This document shows, piece after piece, positions 1-5,807 of a DNA stretch of 7,066 nt. The stretch's first letter is position 1. Every line of letters begins with the position of its first letter. Both the position numbers and the translations under genes were made by a program. The DNA comes from Halothiobacillus neapolitanus (GTDB lineage: Bacteria; Pseudomonadota; Gammaproteobacteria; Halothiobacillales; Halothiobacillaceae), in contig DYLI01000084.1 in assembly GCA_020722165.1 (NCBI GenBank), forward strand, positions 1-7,066, read 5' to 3'. The notes beneath the pieces are model-generated. The model was not told the DNA's origin. It did no database searches and worked only from the letters and a program-made list of their open reading frames with translations.

Positions 1-21
1 ATCCAACTGAGCTACGGGCGC
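1..21 (-). tRNA. tRNA 5' end, partial (probably tRNA-Arg)
   Basis: Read on the minus strand, this is the first 21 bases of a tRNA: acceptor strand GCGCCCG, then TA at positions 8-9, the D-stem GCTC and a D-loop beginning AGTTGGAT. The gene starts at 21 and runs off the left edge, so the anticodon is not visible. The acceptor sequence together with this D-arm resembles proteobacterial tRNA-Arg, but the isotype cannot be proven from the fragment. It lies 7 bases after the CCA end of the tRNA-Asn gene and is almost certainly co-transcribed with it. Confidence 0.75.
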
Positions 22-28
22 TTAACTT

Positions 29-103
29 TGGCTCCCCCGGTTGGATTCGAACCAGCGACCAACGGATTAACAGTCCGCTGCGCTACCGCTGCGCCATTCG
101 GGA
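29..103 (-). tRNA. tRNA-Asn (anticodon GUU), with mismatched acceptor and T stems
   Basis: The minus strand folds as a 75-base tRNA with encoded CCA. The D-stem is GCGC/GCGC with the conserved GG in the loop. The anticodon stem is GCGGA/TCCGT around the loop CTGTTAA, giving anticodon GUU (Asn). The variable loop is TGGTC, the T-loop is TTCGAAT, and the discriminator is G, as expected for Asn. The oddities are in the outer stems. Acceptor TCCCGAA faces CGGGGGA, so only the first four pairs form and pairs 5-68, 6-67 and 7-66 are G-G, A-G and A-C. The T-stem GCTGG faces CCAAC, with a C-A mismatch at 50-64. All misfits would vanish if the segment from base 64 onward came from another tRNA. It may be functional, a pseudogene, or affected by a sequence or assembly error. 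Confidence 0.88.
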
Positions 104-121
104 GTAACTCTGTGGGGGCGC

Positions 122-149
122 ATTATAGAGGCTTAGAGTGCGCTGTCAA
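122..149 (-). promoter_or_regulatory. Strong sigma-70 promoter of the tRNA operon
   Basis: On the minus strand there is a perfect -35 box TTGACA (149-144), a 16-base spacer and a perfect -10 box TATAAT (127-122). It is followed by a GC-rich discriminator (GCGCCCCC, 121-114) and a probable start at the A at about 113, some ten bases before the tRNA-Asn 5' end. Perfect boxes with a GC-rich discriminator are the hallmark of stable-RNA promoters under stringent (ppGpp) control. That regulation is inferred from the family pattern, not shown here. The promoter sits in the 66-base gap after the aminotransferase stop codon, so the tRNAs do not depend on read-through from that gene. Confidence 0.85.
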
Positions 150-169
150 TGCCTTTTATGAAGTTTTCT

Positions 170-1351
170 TTACGCCAAAGCCTTGGCGATACGGCGCATG
201 GCTTCTTCGAGTTGGCTCATGGATGTGGCGTAGGACAAGCGTACCTGCCCCGGCGCACCGAAGGCCGAGCCGGGAACCACGGCAACGCCTGCATCGTAAA
301 GCAGCTTGTTGGAAAGTTCGATGTCGTCCTTCAATCCCATGCGTTGCATGGCGGCTTTCATGTCCGGAAAGCCGTAAAACGCGCCTTGGCTGGGCAGGCA
401 GGATACGCCCGGTAAAGCGTTCAGTGCGTTGACCACGAAGTCATGCCGCGCTTTGAAAGCCTCGATCATCGGCAGGATGCAGGCATCGCCGCCTTCCAGG
501 GCGGCTTGCGCGGCCACTTGGGAGATCGAGGTGGGGTTCGAGGTGCTTTGCGACTGCACATTGGCCATGGCATTGATGAGTTTGACCGAGCCAGCCGCAT
601 AGCCAATGCGCCAGCCGGTCATGGCGTAGGCTTTGGAGACACCGTTGAGCACCATGGTGCGCTCGTACAAATCCGGGCAGGCCATGACGATGTTGCAGAA
701 CGGCTCGTCCGCCCAGAGGATTTTTTCGTACATGTCATCGGTGGCAATCAGCACATGCGGATGGCGGCGCAGCACTTCGCCCAAGGCTTCCAGCTCCTTG
801 CGGGTGTAGGCCACGCCGGTGGGGTTGGAAGGGCTGTTGATGACAAACAGTTTGGTACGCACGGTAATGGCGGCTTCGAGCTGCGCGGGGGTGAGCTTGA
901 AGCCCTGCGCCTGTTCACATTCGACAATCACGGGTTGACCATCCGCCAGTAGCACCATGTCGGGATACGACACCCAGTACGGTGCAGGGATGATGACTTC
1001 ATCGCCGCTATCCAACAGCGACATGACAAGATTGTAGAAACTTTGTTTGCCGCCGACGGACACCAGAATCTGGTTGGGTGCATAGCTCAGGCCGTTGTCG
1101 CGCTCGAACTTGTCGATGACCGCTTTCTTCAGCGAGGGAATGCCATCCACTTGGGTGTAGCGGGTAAAGCCGTTGTTGATCGCTGCAATCGCCGCCTCGC
1201 GGATGTGCATCGGGGTATCAAAATCCGGCTCGCCTGTGCCGAGGCTGATAATATCGCGGCCTTCGGCTTTCAATTTGGCGGCGAGTGCCGACACCGCCAG
1301 TGTCGGCGATGGCTTAATCCGTTGAACCCGGTGCGACAGATGAATGTCCAA
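170..1351 (-). CDS. Aspartate aminotransferase, class I subgroup 1-beta (possibly also prephenate aminotransferase)
   Basis: Cytosolic PLP enzyme that interconverts aspartate plus 2-oxoglutarate and oxaloacetate plus glutamate. Numbering is from the GTG at 1357. Visible family features are the N-terminal IKPSPT segment (K15), TGEPDFDTP (41-49), GGKQ (102-105), PYWVSYP (126-132), SPSNPTG (175-181, N178), TDDMY with the pyridine-binding D207 and Y210, the Schiff-base lysine K242 in SKAYAMTGWR (R250), and the substrate carboxylate arginine R373 in VRLSYA. The length, about 393 residues, is normal for the 1-beta type. K15 aligns with Lys12 of the Thermus enzyme, a residue tied to prephenate transamination, so dual activity is possible. 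Start: GAGG (1363-1360) lies only 2 bases before the GTG at 1357 but 8 bases before the TTG at 1351, so the TTG start is preferred. Transcribed divergently from uvrB. No T-rich terminator follows, so some transcripts may continue into the tRNAs. Confidence 0.93.
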   Translation of the reverse strand: MDIHLSHRVQRIKPSPTLAVSALAAKLKAEGRDIISLGTGEPDFDTPMHIREAAIAAINNGFTRYTQVDGIPSLKKAVIDKFERDNGLSYAPNQILVSVGGKQSFYNLVMSLLDSGDEVIIPAPYWVSYPDMVLLADGQPVIVECEQAQGFKLTPAQLEAAITVRTKLFVINSPSNPTGVAYTRKELEALGEVLRRHPHVLIATDDMYEKILWADEPFCNIVMACPDLYERTMVLNGVSKAYAMTGWRIGYAAGSVKLINAMANVQSQSTSNPTSISQVAAQAALEGGDACILPMIEAFKARHDFVVNALNALPGVSCLPSQGAFYGFPDMKAAMQRMGLKDDIELSNKLLYDAGVAVVPGSAFGAPGQVRLSYATSMSQLEEAMRRIAKALA

Positions 1352-1357
1352 GAACAC

Positions 1358-1415
1358 AACCTCAATCTATGTAACGAAAATATATATCGTGGCATTTTAA
1401 CGTAACCTTGCCCGC
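1358..1415. promoter_or_regulatory. Divergent aminotransferase/uvrB intergenic region
   Basis: This 58-base gap separates two divergent genes and must hold regulatory signals for both unless their promoters lie inside coding sequence. It contains an AT-rich core (about 1376-1386, AAAATATATAT) that could supply -10 elements in either direction. I could not find a -35 partner good enough to name one promoter. The minus-strand GAGG ribosome binding site of the aminotransferase lies at 1363-1360. No LexA-type CTGT-N8-ACAG operator is visible here, although uvrB is SOS-controlled in E. coli. Confidence 0.4.
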
Positions 1416-3443
1416 ATGTCCGACACTCCCAATACAAAGATGTTCAAACTTACCTCGGATTACTCTCCCGCTGGCGACCAACCGACGGCCATTGCCAAGC
1501 TTGTGGAAGGCCTTAACGCTGGTCTTGCAGGTCAAACGCTGCTTGGCGTGACCGGTTCCGGCAAAACCTTCACCATTGCCAACGTCATCCAACAGATACA
1601 ACGCCCGACCTTGGTGCTGGTGCATAACAAAACGTTGGCGGCGCAGCTTTACGGCGAGATGAAGAGCTTTTTCCCCGAAAACGCGGTCGAATACTTTGTC
1701 TCGTACTTTGATTATTACCAGCCGGAAGCCTATGTGGCCGCCTCGGATACCTTTATCGAGAAAGACTCGGCGGTGAATGAGCACATCGAGCAGATGCGCT
1801 TGTCGGCCACCAAGGCGCTGTTTGAGCGCAAGGACGTGATTATCGTCGCCACGGTGTCGTCGATTTACGGTTTGGGCGACCCGCAGGCGGTGTTGTCGAT
1901 GATTCTGCACCTGAAAAAGGGCGATCGCATGGATCAGCGCGCCATTTTGCGCCGCTTGTCGGACATGCAGTACAACCGCAACGACATCGACTTCCGCCGG
2001 GGAACATTTCGCGTGCGCGGTGATGTGATCGACATTCACCCGGCGGAAAGCGACAACGAAGCCGTTCGCGTGGAGCTTTTCGACGACGAAATCGAGCAAG
2101 TCACGCTGTTCGACCCGCTGACCGGCGAGATTTTGCACCGCGTGCCGCGCTACACCGTCTATCCCTCATCGCACTTCGTCACGCCGAAAGAGCGCGTGTT
2201 CAAGGCGATGGAGGAAATCAAGATTGAGCTCAAGGAGCGCCTGATTGAGCTGCGCGAAGCTGACCGCTTGGTCGAAGCGCAGCGCCTTGAGCAACGGGTG
2301 CAATTCGACCTGGAAATGATGGCTGAATTGGGTTTTTGCAGCGGTATCGAAAACTACTCGCGCTATCTATCCGGACGCGACCCCGGCTTGCCGCCACCTT
2401 GCCTGTACGACTACATACCGCGTGATGCGTTGCTGGTGATCGACGAGTCGCATGTGACCGTGCCGCAGCTCGGCGCCATGTACAAGGGCGATCGTTCGCG
2501 CAAGGAAAATCTGGTCAATTACGGCTTCCGCCTGCCTTCGGCGCTGGATAACCGCCCGCTGCGTTTTGATGAATTTGAAAGCATCATGCCGCAAACCATT
2601 TTTGTCTCCGCCACGCCCTCGACGTATGAAGCCGAGCACAGCGGGCAGGTGGTGGAGCAAGTGGTACGCCCCACCGGGCTGGTTGACCCACAGCTCGAAG
2701 TGCGCCCGGTCGGCACGCAAGTCGATGATGTCTTATCCGAAATCAACCTGCGCGCCGCAAAGGGCGAGCGCGTGCTGGTCACCACCTTGACCAAACGCAT
2801 GTCAGAAGATTTGACCGATTACCTGCACGATCATGGGGTTAAAGTGCGCTATTTGCATTCCGGCATTGAAACCGTGGAGCGCGTGGAAATCATCCGCGAC
2901 CTGCGCTTGGGCACATTTGATGTGCTGGTCGGCATTAACCTTTTGCGTGAGGGTCTGGATATTCCCGAAGTCTCGCTGGTGGCGATACTTGATGCGGATA
3001 AAGAAGGCTTTCTGCGCTCCGAGCGTGCGCTGATTCAAACCATTGGCCGGGCGGCGCGTAATGTGAATGGTCGCGCGATTCTTTACGCTGACCGCATCAC
3101 CAACTCGATGCAGAAAGCCATCGACGAAACCGAGCGCCGCCGCGCCAAGCAAATCGCTTTTAACCTTGAACATGGCATTATCCCGCAAGGCATACGCAAG
3201 AGCATTGCCGATATTCTGGACACGGGTTACGCGCGCATTCCGGGTTCACGCCCAGGCGCGCGCGCGGGCAGGGTCAACGAGACGGAAGGCGATTACCTCT
3301 CGCCCGACATTGCGGCGAAGAAAATCAAAAAGCTGGAGCAGGAGATGTACACCAAGGCGCGCAATCTTGAGTTCGAAGAGGCTGCCCGTCTGCGTGATGA
3401 ATTAACCAAATTGCGTGAACTCGCTTTTGGACTGAGCGCGTGA
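1416..3443 (+). CDS. uvrB: UvrABC system protein B (excision nuclease helicase subunit)
   Basis: Damage-verification subunit of nucleotide excision repair. It is loaded by UvrA, opens the DNA around the lesion with its beta-hairpin and ATPase, and recruits UvrC for incision. The 675 residues are full length. Walker A GVTGSGKT is at 44-51. The beta-hairpin region starts with YFDYYQPEAYV (97-107), where the second residue is F instead of the Y of E. coli UvrB. The DESH box is at 343-346, SATPSTYE follows, helicase motif VI QTIGRAAR is at 541-548, and the C-terminal UVR coiled-coil domain that contacts UvrC spans about 635-670. The ATG at 1416 has no clear Shine-Dalgarno sequence. An in-frame ATG at 1440 (giving MFKLTS) is a reasonable alternative that would lose no conserved motif. 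First of five co-oriented plus-strand genes. Confidence 0.98.
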   Translation: MSDTPNTKMFKLTSDYSPAGDQPTAIAKLVEGLNAGLAGQTLLGVTGSGKTFTIANVIQQIQRPTLVLVHNKTLAAQLYGEMKSFFPENAVEYFVSYFDYYQPEAYVAASDTFIEKDSAVNEHIEQMRLSATKALFERKDVIIVATVSSIYGLGDPQAVLSMILHLKKGDRMDQRAILRRLSDMQYNRNDIDFRRGTFRVRGDVIDIHPAESDNEAVRVELFDDEIEQVTLFDPLTGEILHRVPRYTVYPSSHFVTPKERVFKAMEEIKIELKERLIELREADRLVEAQRLEQRVQFDLEMMAELGFCSGIENYSRYLSGRDPGLPPPCLYDYIPRDALLVIDESHVTVPQLGAMYKGDRSRKENLVNYGFRLPSALDNRPLRFDEFESIMPQTIFVSATPSTYEAEHSGQVVEQVVRPTGLVDPQLEVRPVGTQVDDVLSEINLRAAKGERVLVTTLTKRMSEDLTDYLHDHGVKVRYLHSGIETVERVEIIRDLRLGTFDVLVGINLLREGLDIPEVSLVAILDADKEGFLRSERALIQTIGRAARNVNGRAILYADRITNSMQKAIDETERRRAKQIAFNLEHGIIPQGIRKSIADILDTGYARIPGSRPGARAGRVNETEGDYLSPDIAAKKIKKLEQEMYTKARNLEFEEAARLRDELTKLRELAFGLSA

Positions 3444-3472
3444 TTGCAGCGTTCACATTGCCAGCGTATAAA
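3444..3472 (+). promoter_or_regulatory. Possible promoter for the DUF2062 gene
   Basis: Directly after the uvrB stop there is TTGCAG (3444-3449), a 17-base spacer and TATAAA (3467-3472), 24 bases before the next start codon. The -10 is good and the spacing is ideal, but the -35 matches consensus at only three of six positions. It could give the downstream membrane protein genes expression independent of uvrB. There is no recognisable terminator between uvrB and the next gene, so read-through is equally possible. Confidence 0.35.
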
Positions 3473-3496
3473 AGCGAGATTCACTGAGACCACACG

Positions 3497-4018
3497 ATGC
3501 CCAAAAAATTTTTCCGTCGCCTTGCACCGCATCCCGACACCCTGCGGGAACACAAACTCTTCCAACGCTTTGCGCACATTCTGCACGACCCGAACCTGTG
3601 GCACTTCAACCGTCATTCGGTCGCGCGAGCGTTTAGCGTCGGCTTATTTGCTGCGTTTCTGCCTATTCCATTTCAAAGCCCATTCGCCGCAATTTTAGCC
3701 ATTTGGCTGCGCGCCAACCTGCCGATTGCCGTATTGATGGTATTCATCACCAATCCCCTTACCCTAGTTCCCATCGAACTTTCCGCCTTCTGGCTGGGTA
3801 GTCTCATCGTACCTAGCGAATTCAAGGCTCTGCCGGAAAACTTCGAATGGCGCTGGATTTGGGACAACCTATCCTCCATCGGTCTGCCGCTGCTTGTCGG
3901 GCATTTTATGCTTTCGATCATCACCGCTACTCTTGGTTACTGGGGCATTCAGGCGTTCTGGCGAATCTATGTGGCGCTGTATCTGAAAAAACGCGGCGAG
4001 CGCACGCCTTCCGCATAA
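3497..4018 (+). CDS. DUF2062 domain inner-membrane protein
   Basis: Small integral membrane protein of 173 residues with no established biochemical function. It shows the DUF2062 pattern: the soluble N-terminal segment HDPNLWHFNRHSVARAF (30-46), then GLFAAFLPIPFQ (49-60), a hydrophobic stretch to about 72, and a second hydrophobic region around ITNPLTLVPIEL (84-95). A third hydrophobic region covers about 126-155, and the tail is basic (KKRGER). Two to four membrane spans are likely. The ATG at 3497 has only a weak GAG-type ribosome binding site and is followed by an A-rich/T-rich run (MPKKFF). It lies 53 bases after uvrB and 46 bases before the DUF475 gene, a spacing that suggests co-transcription with the latter. 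The family call is from pattern recognition; the function is unknown. Confidence 0.88.
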   Translation: MPKKFFRRLAPHPDTLREHKLFQRFAHILHDPNLWHFNRHSVARAFSVGLFAAFLPIPFQSPFAAILAIWLRANLPIAVLMVFITNPLTLVPIELSAFWLGSLIVPSEFKALPENFEWRWIWDNLSSIGLPLLVGHFMLSIITATLGYWGIQAFWRIYVALYLKKRGERTPSA

Positions 4019-4064
4019 ATCCTGCTAACCTGTTCGGCCTATTTGCAACCTGGAGCCGTGTTTA

Positions 4065-5117
4065 ATGAAGCACTTCACTTTTTCTTTTGTCTTCACCGCC
4101 ATTGCCCTGGGCTTGGCCGCGTGGTGGGGCTTTAACACCGGCGGGCTTGGCGGCGCGCTCGGCGCGTTGATGATCGCCGTGATTCTTGGCGTGATGGAAG
4201 TATCCCTATCCTTTGACAACGCGGTCATCAACGCCTCGGTACTTAAAACATGGGATCGTTTTTGGCGCACCATGTTTCTTACCGTCGGTATCTTCGTCGC
4301 CGTGTTTGGTATGCGCCTACTGTTCCCGCTGCTCATCGTATCCATGACCGCAGACATCGGCCTGCTTGATGTGTGGACCATGGCACTCGATCACCCCGAC
4401 GAATATTCAGCGAGGCTGACCGAACATCACGGCGAAATCTCGGCCTTCGGCGGCATGTTCCTGTTGCTTGTGTTCCTGAATTACTTCTTGGATGCCGACA
4501 AGGATATTCACTGGATTCACTGGATCGAAGAAAAAATGGGTGCTCTGGGTCGCATTGACGCGGTGGCCGTCATGGTTTCCCTACTGGTACTGGTCGGCGC
4601 GTTGTCCATGGTCGAAAGCGCGCACAAGTTCGCTGTTCTTATCGCCGGGGTATGGGGCATCCTGACCTATCTTTTGGTCAGCTTCCTGTCCGCCTTTTTG
4701 GAAAAGGAAGAAGAAGACCCGGCGATTGGTCAAATGGTCAAACGCGGCAGCATTGGTGCGTTTTTGTATCTCGAAGTGCTGGATGCCTCATTCTCGTTTG
4801 ACGGCGTGATTGGCGCGTTTGCGATTACCAAAGACATTGTCATCATTATGATTGGCTTGGGCATTGGTGCCATGTTCGTGCGTTCAATGACCATTTATCT
4901 GGTGGAAAACGACACCCTCAACGAGTTCATTTTCCTAGAGCATGGCGCGCACTACGCCATTGGCGTGCTGGCACTCATCATGATCGCCTCGATCAAATTC
5001 CACGTCCCTGAAGTCCTGACTGGATTGATCGGCGTGGCCTTTATCGGCGCGGCGATCTACGCTTCGATTCGTCATCGGCGTCTGGCTGAAGCCGATGAAA
5101 ACGGCGCATTGAAATAA
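4065..5117 (+). CDS. DUF475 / TerC-superfamily integral membrane protein
   Basis: Multipass inner-membrane protein of 350 residues. Two matching acidic motifs lie in hydrophobic segments, as in TerC relatives: MEVSLSFDNAV (44-54; E45, D51, N52) and LEVLDASFSFDGVIGAF (236-252; E237, D240, D246). These probably form an intramembrane cation site. Hydrophobic segments occur near 5-22, 30-50, 68-94, 128-143, 166-180, 188-212, 228-255, 258-280, 297-313 and 318-336, with a charged loop KEEEDPAIGQMVKR (214-227) in the middle. TerC-family members in other bacteria are implicated in manganese export and tellurite resistance. The substrate here is unknown. GGAG at 4052-4055 lies 9 bases before the ATG and supports the start. 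Placement just before terD and terF matches the known association of DUF475/TerC-like proteins with Ter genes. Confidence 0.92.
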   Translation: MKHFTFSFVFTAIALGLAAWWGFNTGGLGGALGALMIAVILGVMEVSLSFDNAVINASVLKTWDRFWRTMFLTVGIFVAVFGMRLLFPLLIVSMTADIGLLDVWTMALDHPDEYSARLTEHHGEISAFGGMFLLLVFLNYFLDADKDIHWIHWIEEKMGALGRIDAVAVMVSLLVLVGALSMVESAHKFAVLIAGVWGILTYLLVSFLSAFLEKEEEDPAIGQMVKRGSIGAFLYLEVLDASFSFDGVIGAFAITKDIVIIMIGLGIGAMFVRSMTIYLVENDTLNEFIFLEHGAHYAIGVLALIMIASIKFHVPEVLTGLIGVAFIGAAIYASIRHRRLAEADENGALK

Positions 5118-5144
5118 GCCTGCAATGATCCTAGTGTTTTCTAT

Positions 5145-5176
5145 GTCCTGATAGCTCATGGCTAACAGGATTTTCT
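5145..5176 (+). terminator. Hairpin with T-tract after the DUF475 gene
   Basis: TCCTG (5146-5150) pairs with CAGGA (5166-5170). After one A-A mismatch (5151/5165), TAGC (5152-5155) pairs with GCTA (5161-5164) around the five-base loop TCATG. TTTT follows immediately at 5171-5174, and a further T-run (5182-5186) lies a little downstream. This is the layout of an intrinsic terminator. The interrupted stem of nine pairs and the short T-tract suggest a modest one that may allow read-through. It ends 28 bases after the DUF475 stop and about 35 bases before the terD start, so it could act as an attenuator of terDF. Confidence 0.55.
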
Positions 5177-5196
5177 GCAAATTTTTCAACCACCAC

Positions 5197-5202
5197 AGAG
5201 GT
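5197..5202 (+). promoter_or_regulatory. Ribosome binding site that fixes the terD start
   Basis: AGAGGT lies 7 bases before the ATG at 5210. A GTG at 5201 is in frame but overlaps this Shine-Dalgarno sequence and would add three residues (MTT) before the conserved family N-terminus MAISLSKGG. The ATG is therefore preferred. Confidence 0.8.
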
Positions 5203-5209
5203 GACTACG

Positions 5210-5788
5210 ATGGCGATTAGTTTAAGCAAAGGCGGTAACGTCAACCTGAGTAAAGAAGCCCCTGGCCTCGCAATCGTCAAGCTGGGTCTTGGCTGGGACA
5301 CCCGCGCCACCGACGGCGCAGAATTTGACTTGGATGCTAGCGCATTCATGCTCAAGACTGACGGCAAAGTGCAAGGCGACAATGGCTTTATTTTCTATAA
5401 CAACAAAACCTCAAGCTGCGGCTCGGTCAACCATTTGGGCGACAACCGCACCGGCGCGGGCGACGGCGACGATGAAGTCATCAGCGTTGAGCTGGCCAAA
5501 GTACCGGCTGAAATCGACAAAATTGCCTTCGCTGTCACTATTCACGATGCAGCTGCACGCAAGCAAAACTTCGGCATGGTCAGCAAAGCCTACATCCGTT
5601 GCCTCAACGCCAATGGCGACGTTGAAATTGCCCGCTTCGACTTGTCTGAAGATGGCTCCACCGAATCCGCCATGATCTTTGGCGAACTGTATCGCCATGG
5701 CGGCGAGTGGAAGTTCAAGGCTGTCGGCCAAGGCTTTGCCGGTGGACTGGCACCGCTGGCGACCCACTTCGGCGTATCCGTCGGCTAA
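5210..5788 (+). CDS. terD: TerD-family calcium-binding stress / tellurium resistance protein
   Basis: Cytoplasmic 192-residue protein with the complete TerD beta-sandwich pattern: MAISLSKGGNV at the N-terminus, GLGWD (26-30), FDLDASAFML (39-48), IFYNN (61-65), the acidic GDNRTGAGDGDDE segment (77-89), ARFDLSED (141-148), and GELYRHGGEWKFKAVGQGF (158-176). The acidic clusters correspond to the calcium-binding sites characterised in TerD proteins, and all appear intact. TerD family members associate with tellurite and stress resistance and are proposed to work with TerC-type membrane proteins. The terD and terE paralogues are close and the symbol is given at family level. It sits 92 bases after the DUF475 gene, behind a likely terminator, and 19 bases before the TerF-like gene, with which it is surely co-transcribed. 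No convincing sigma-70 promoter was found immediately upstream. Confidence 0.95.
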   Translation: MAISLSKGGNVNLSKEAPGLAIVKLGLGWDTRATDGAEFDLDASAFMLKTDGKVQGDNGFIFYNNKTSSCGSVNHLGDNRTGAGDGDDEVISVELAKVPAEIDKIAFAVTIHDAAARKQNFGMVSKAYIRCLNANGDVEIARFDLSEDGSTESAMIFGELYRHGGEWKFKAVGQGFAGGLAPLATHFGVSVG

Positions 5789-5807
5789 ACCTCACGGGTG
5801 CAAGATC

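Noticed and set aside
173..188. Perfect 6-bp inverted repeat CGCCAA/TTGGCG at the end of the aminotransferase gene
   Set aside because: It overlaps the last codons and is not followed by a T-tract on either strand, so it is not supported as a terminator.
28..432. Plus-strand open frame whose peptide begins MAPPVGFEPAT
   Set aside because: This peptide is the well-known false translation of the antisense of a tRNA gene. The remainder is antisense to the aminotransferase.
443..952. Plus-strand open frame (169 codons) inside the aminotransferase gene
   Set aside because: Antisense to the conserved PLP-binding region of the aminotransferase. The G/H/R-rich translation is typical of a reversed coding frame.
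1920..1928. GCGATCGC octamer resembling the cyanobacterial HIP1 repeat
   Set aside because: I noticed it only once, within uvrB coding sequence. A single occurrence carries no signal.
1362..2138. Long minus-strand open frame (258 codons) opposite the start of uvrB
   Set aside because: It lies entirely antisense to well-conserved UvrB sequence, its translation is rich in H, V, R and Q without any recognisable motif, and it has no convincing start context. It is a shadow of GC-biased codons.
3502..3512. AAAAAATTTTT run just after the DUF2062 start codon as a possible frameshift site
   Set aside because: The zero frame continues normally into a full-length DUF2062 protein and no alternative-frame product looks meaningful. 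It more likely just keeps the start region unstructured.
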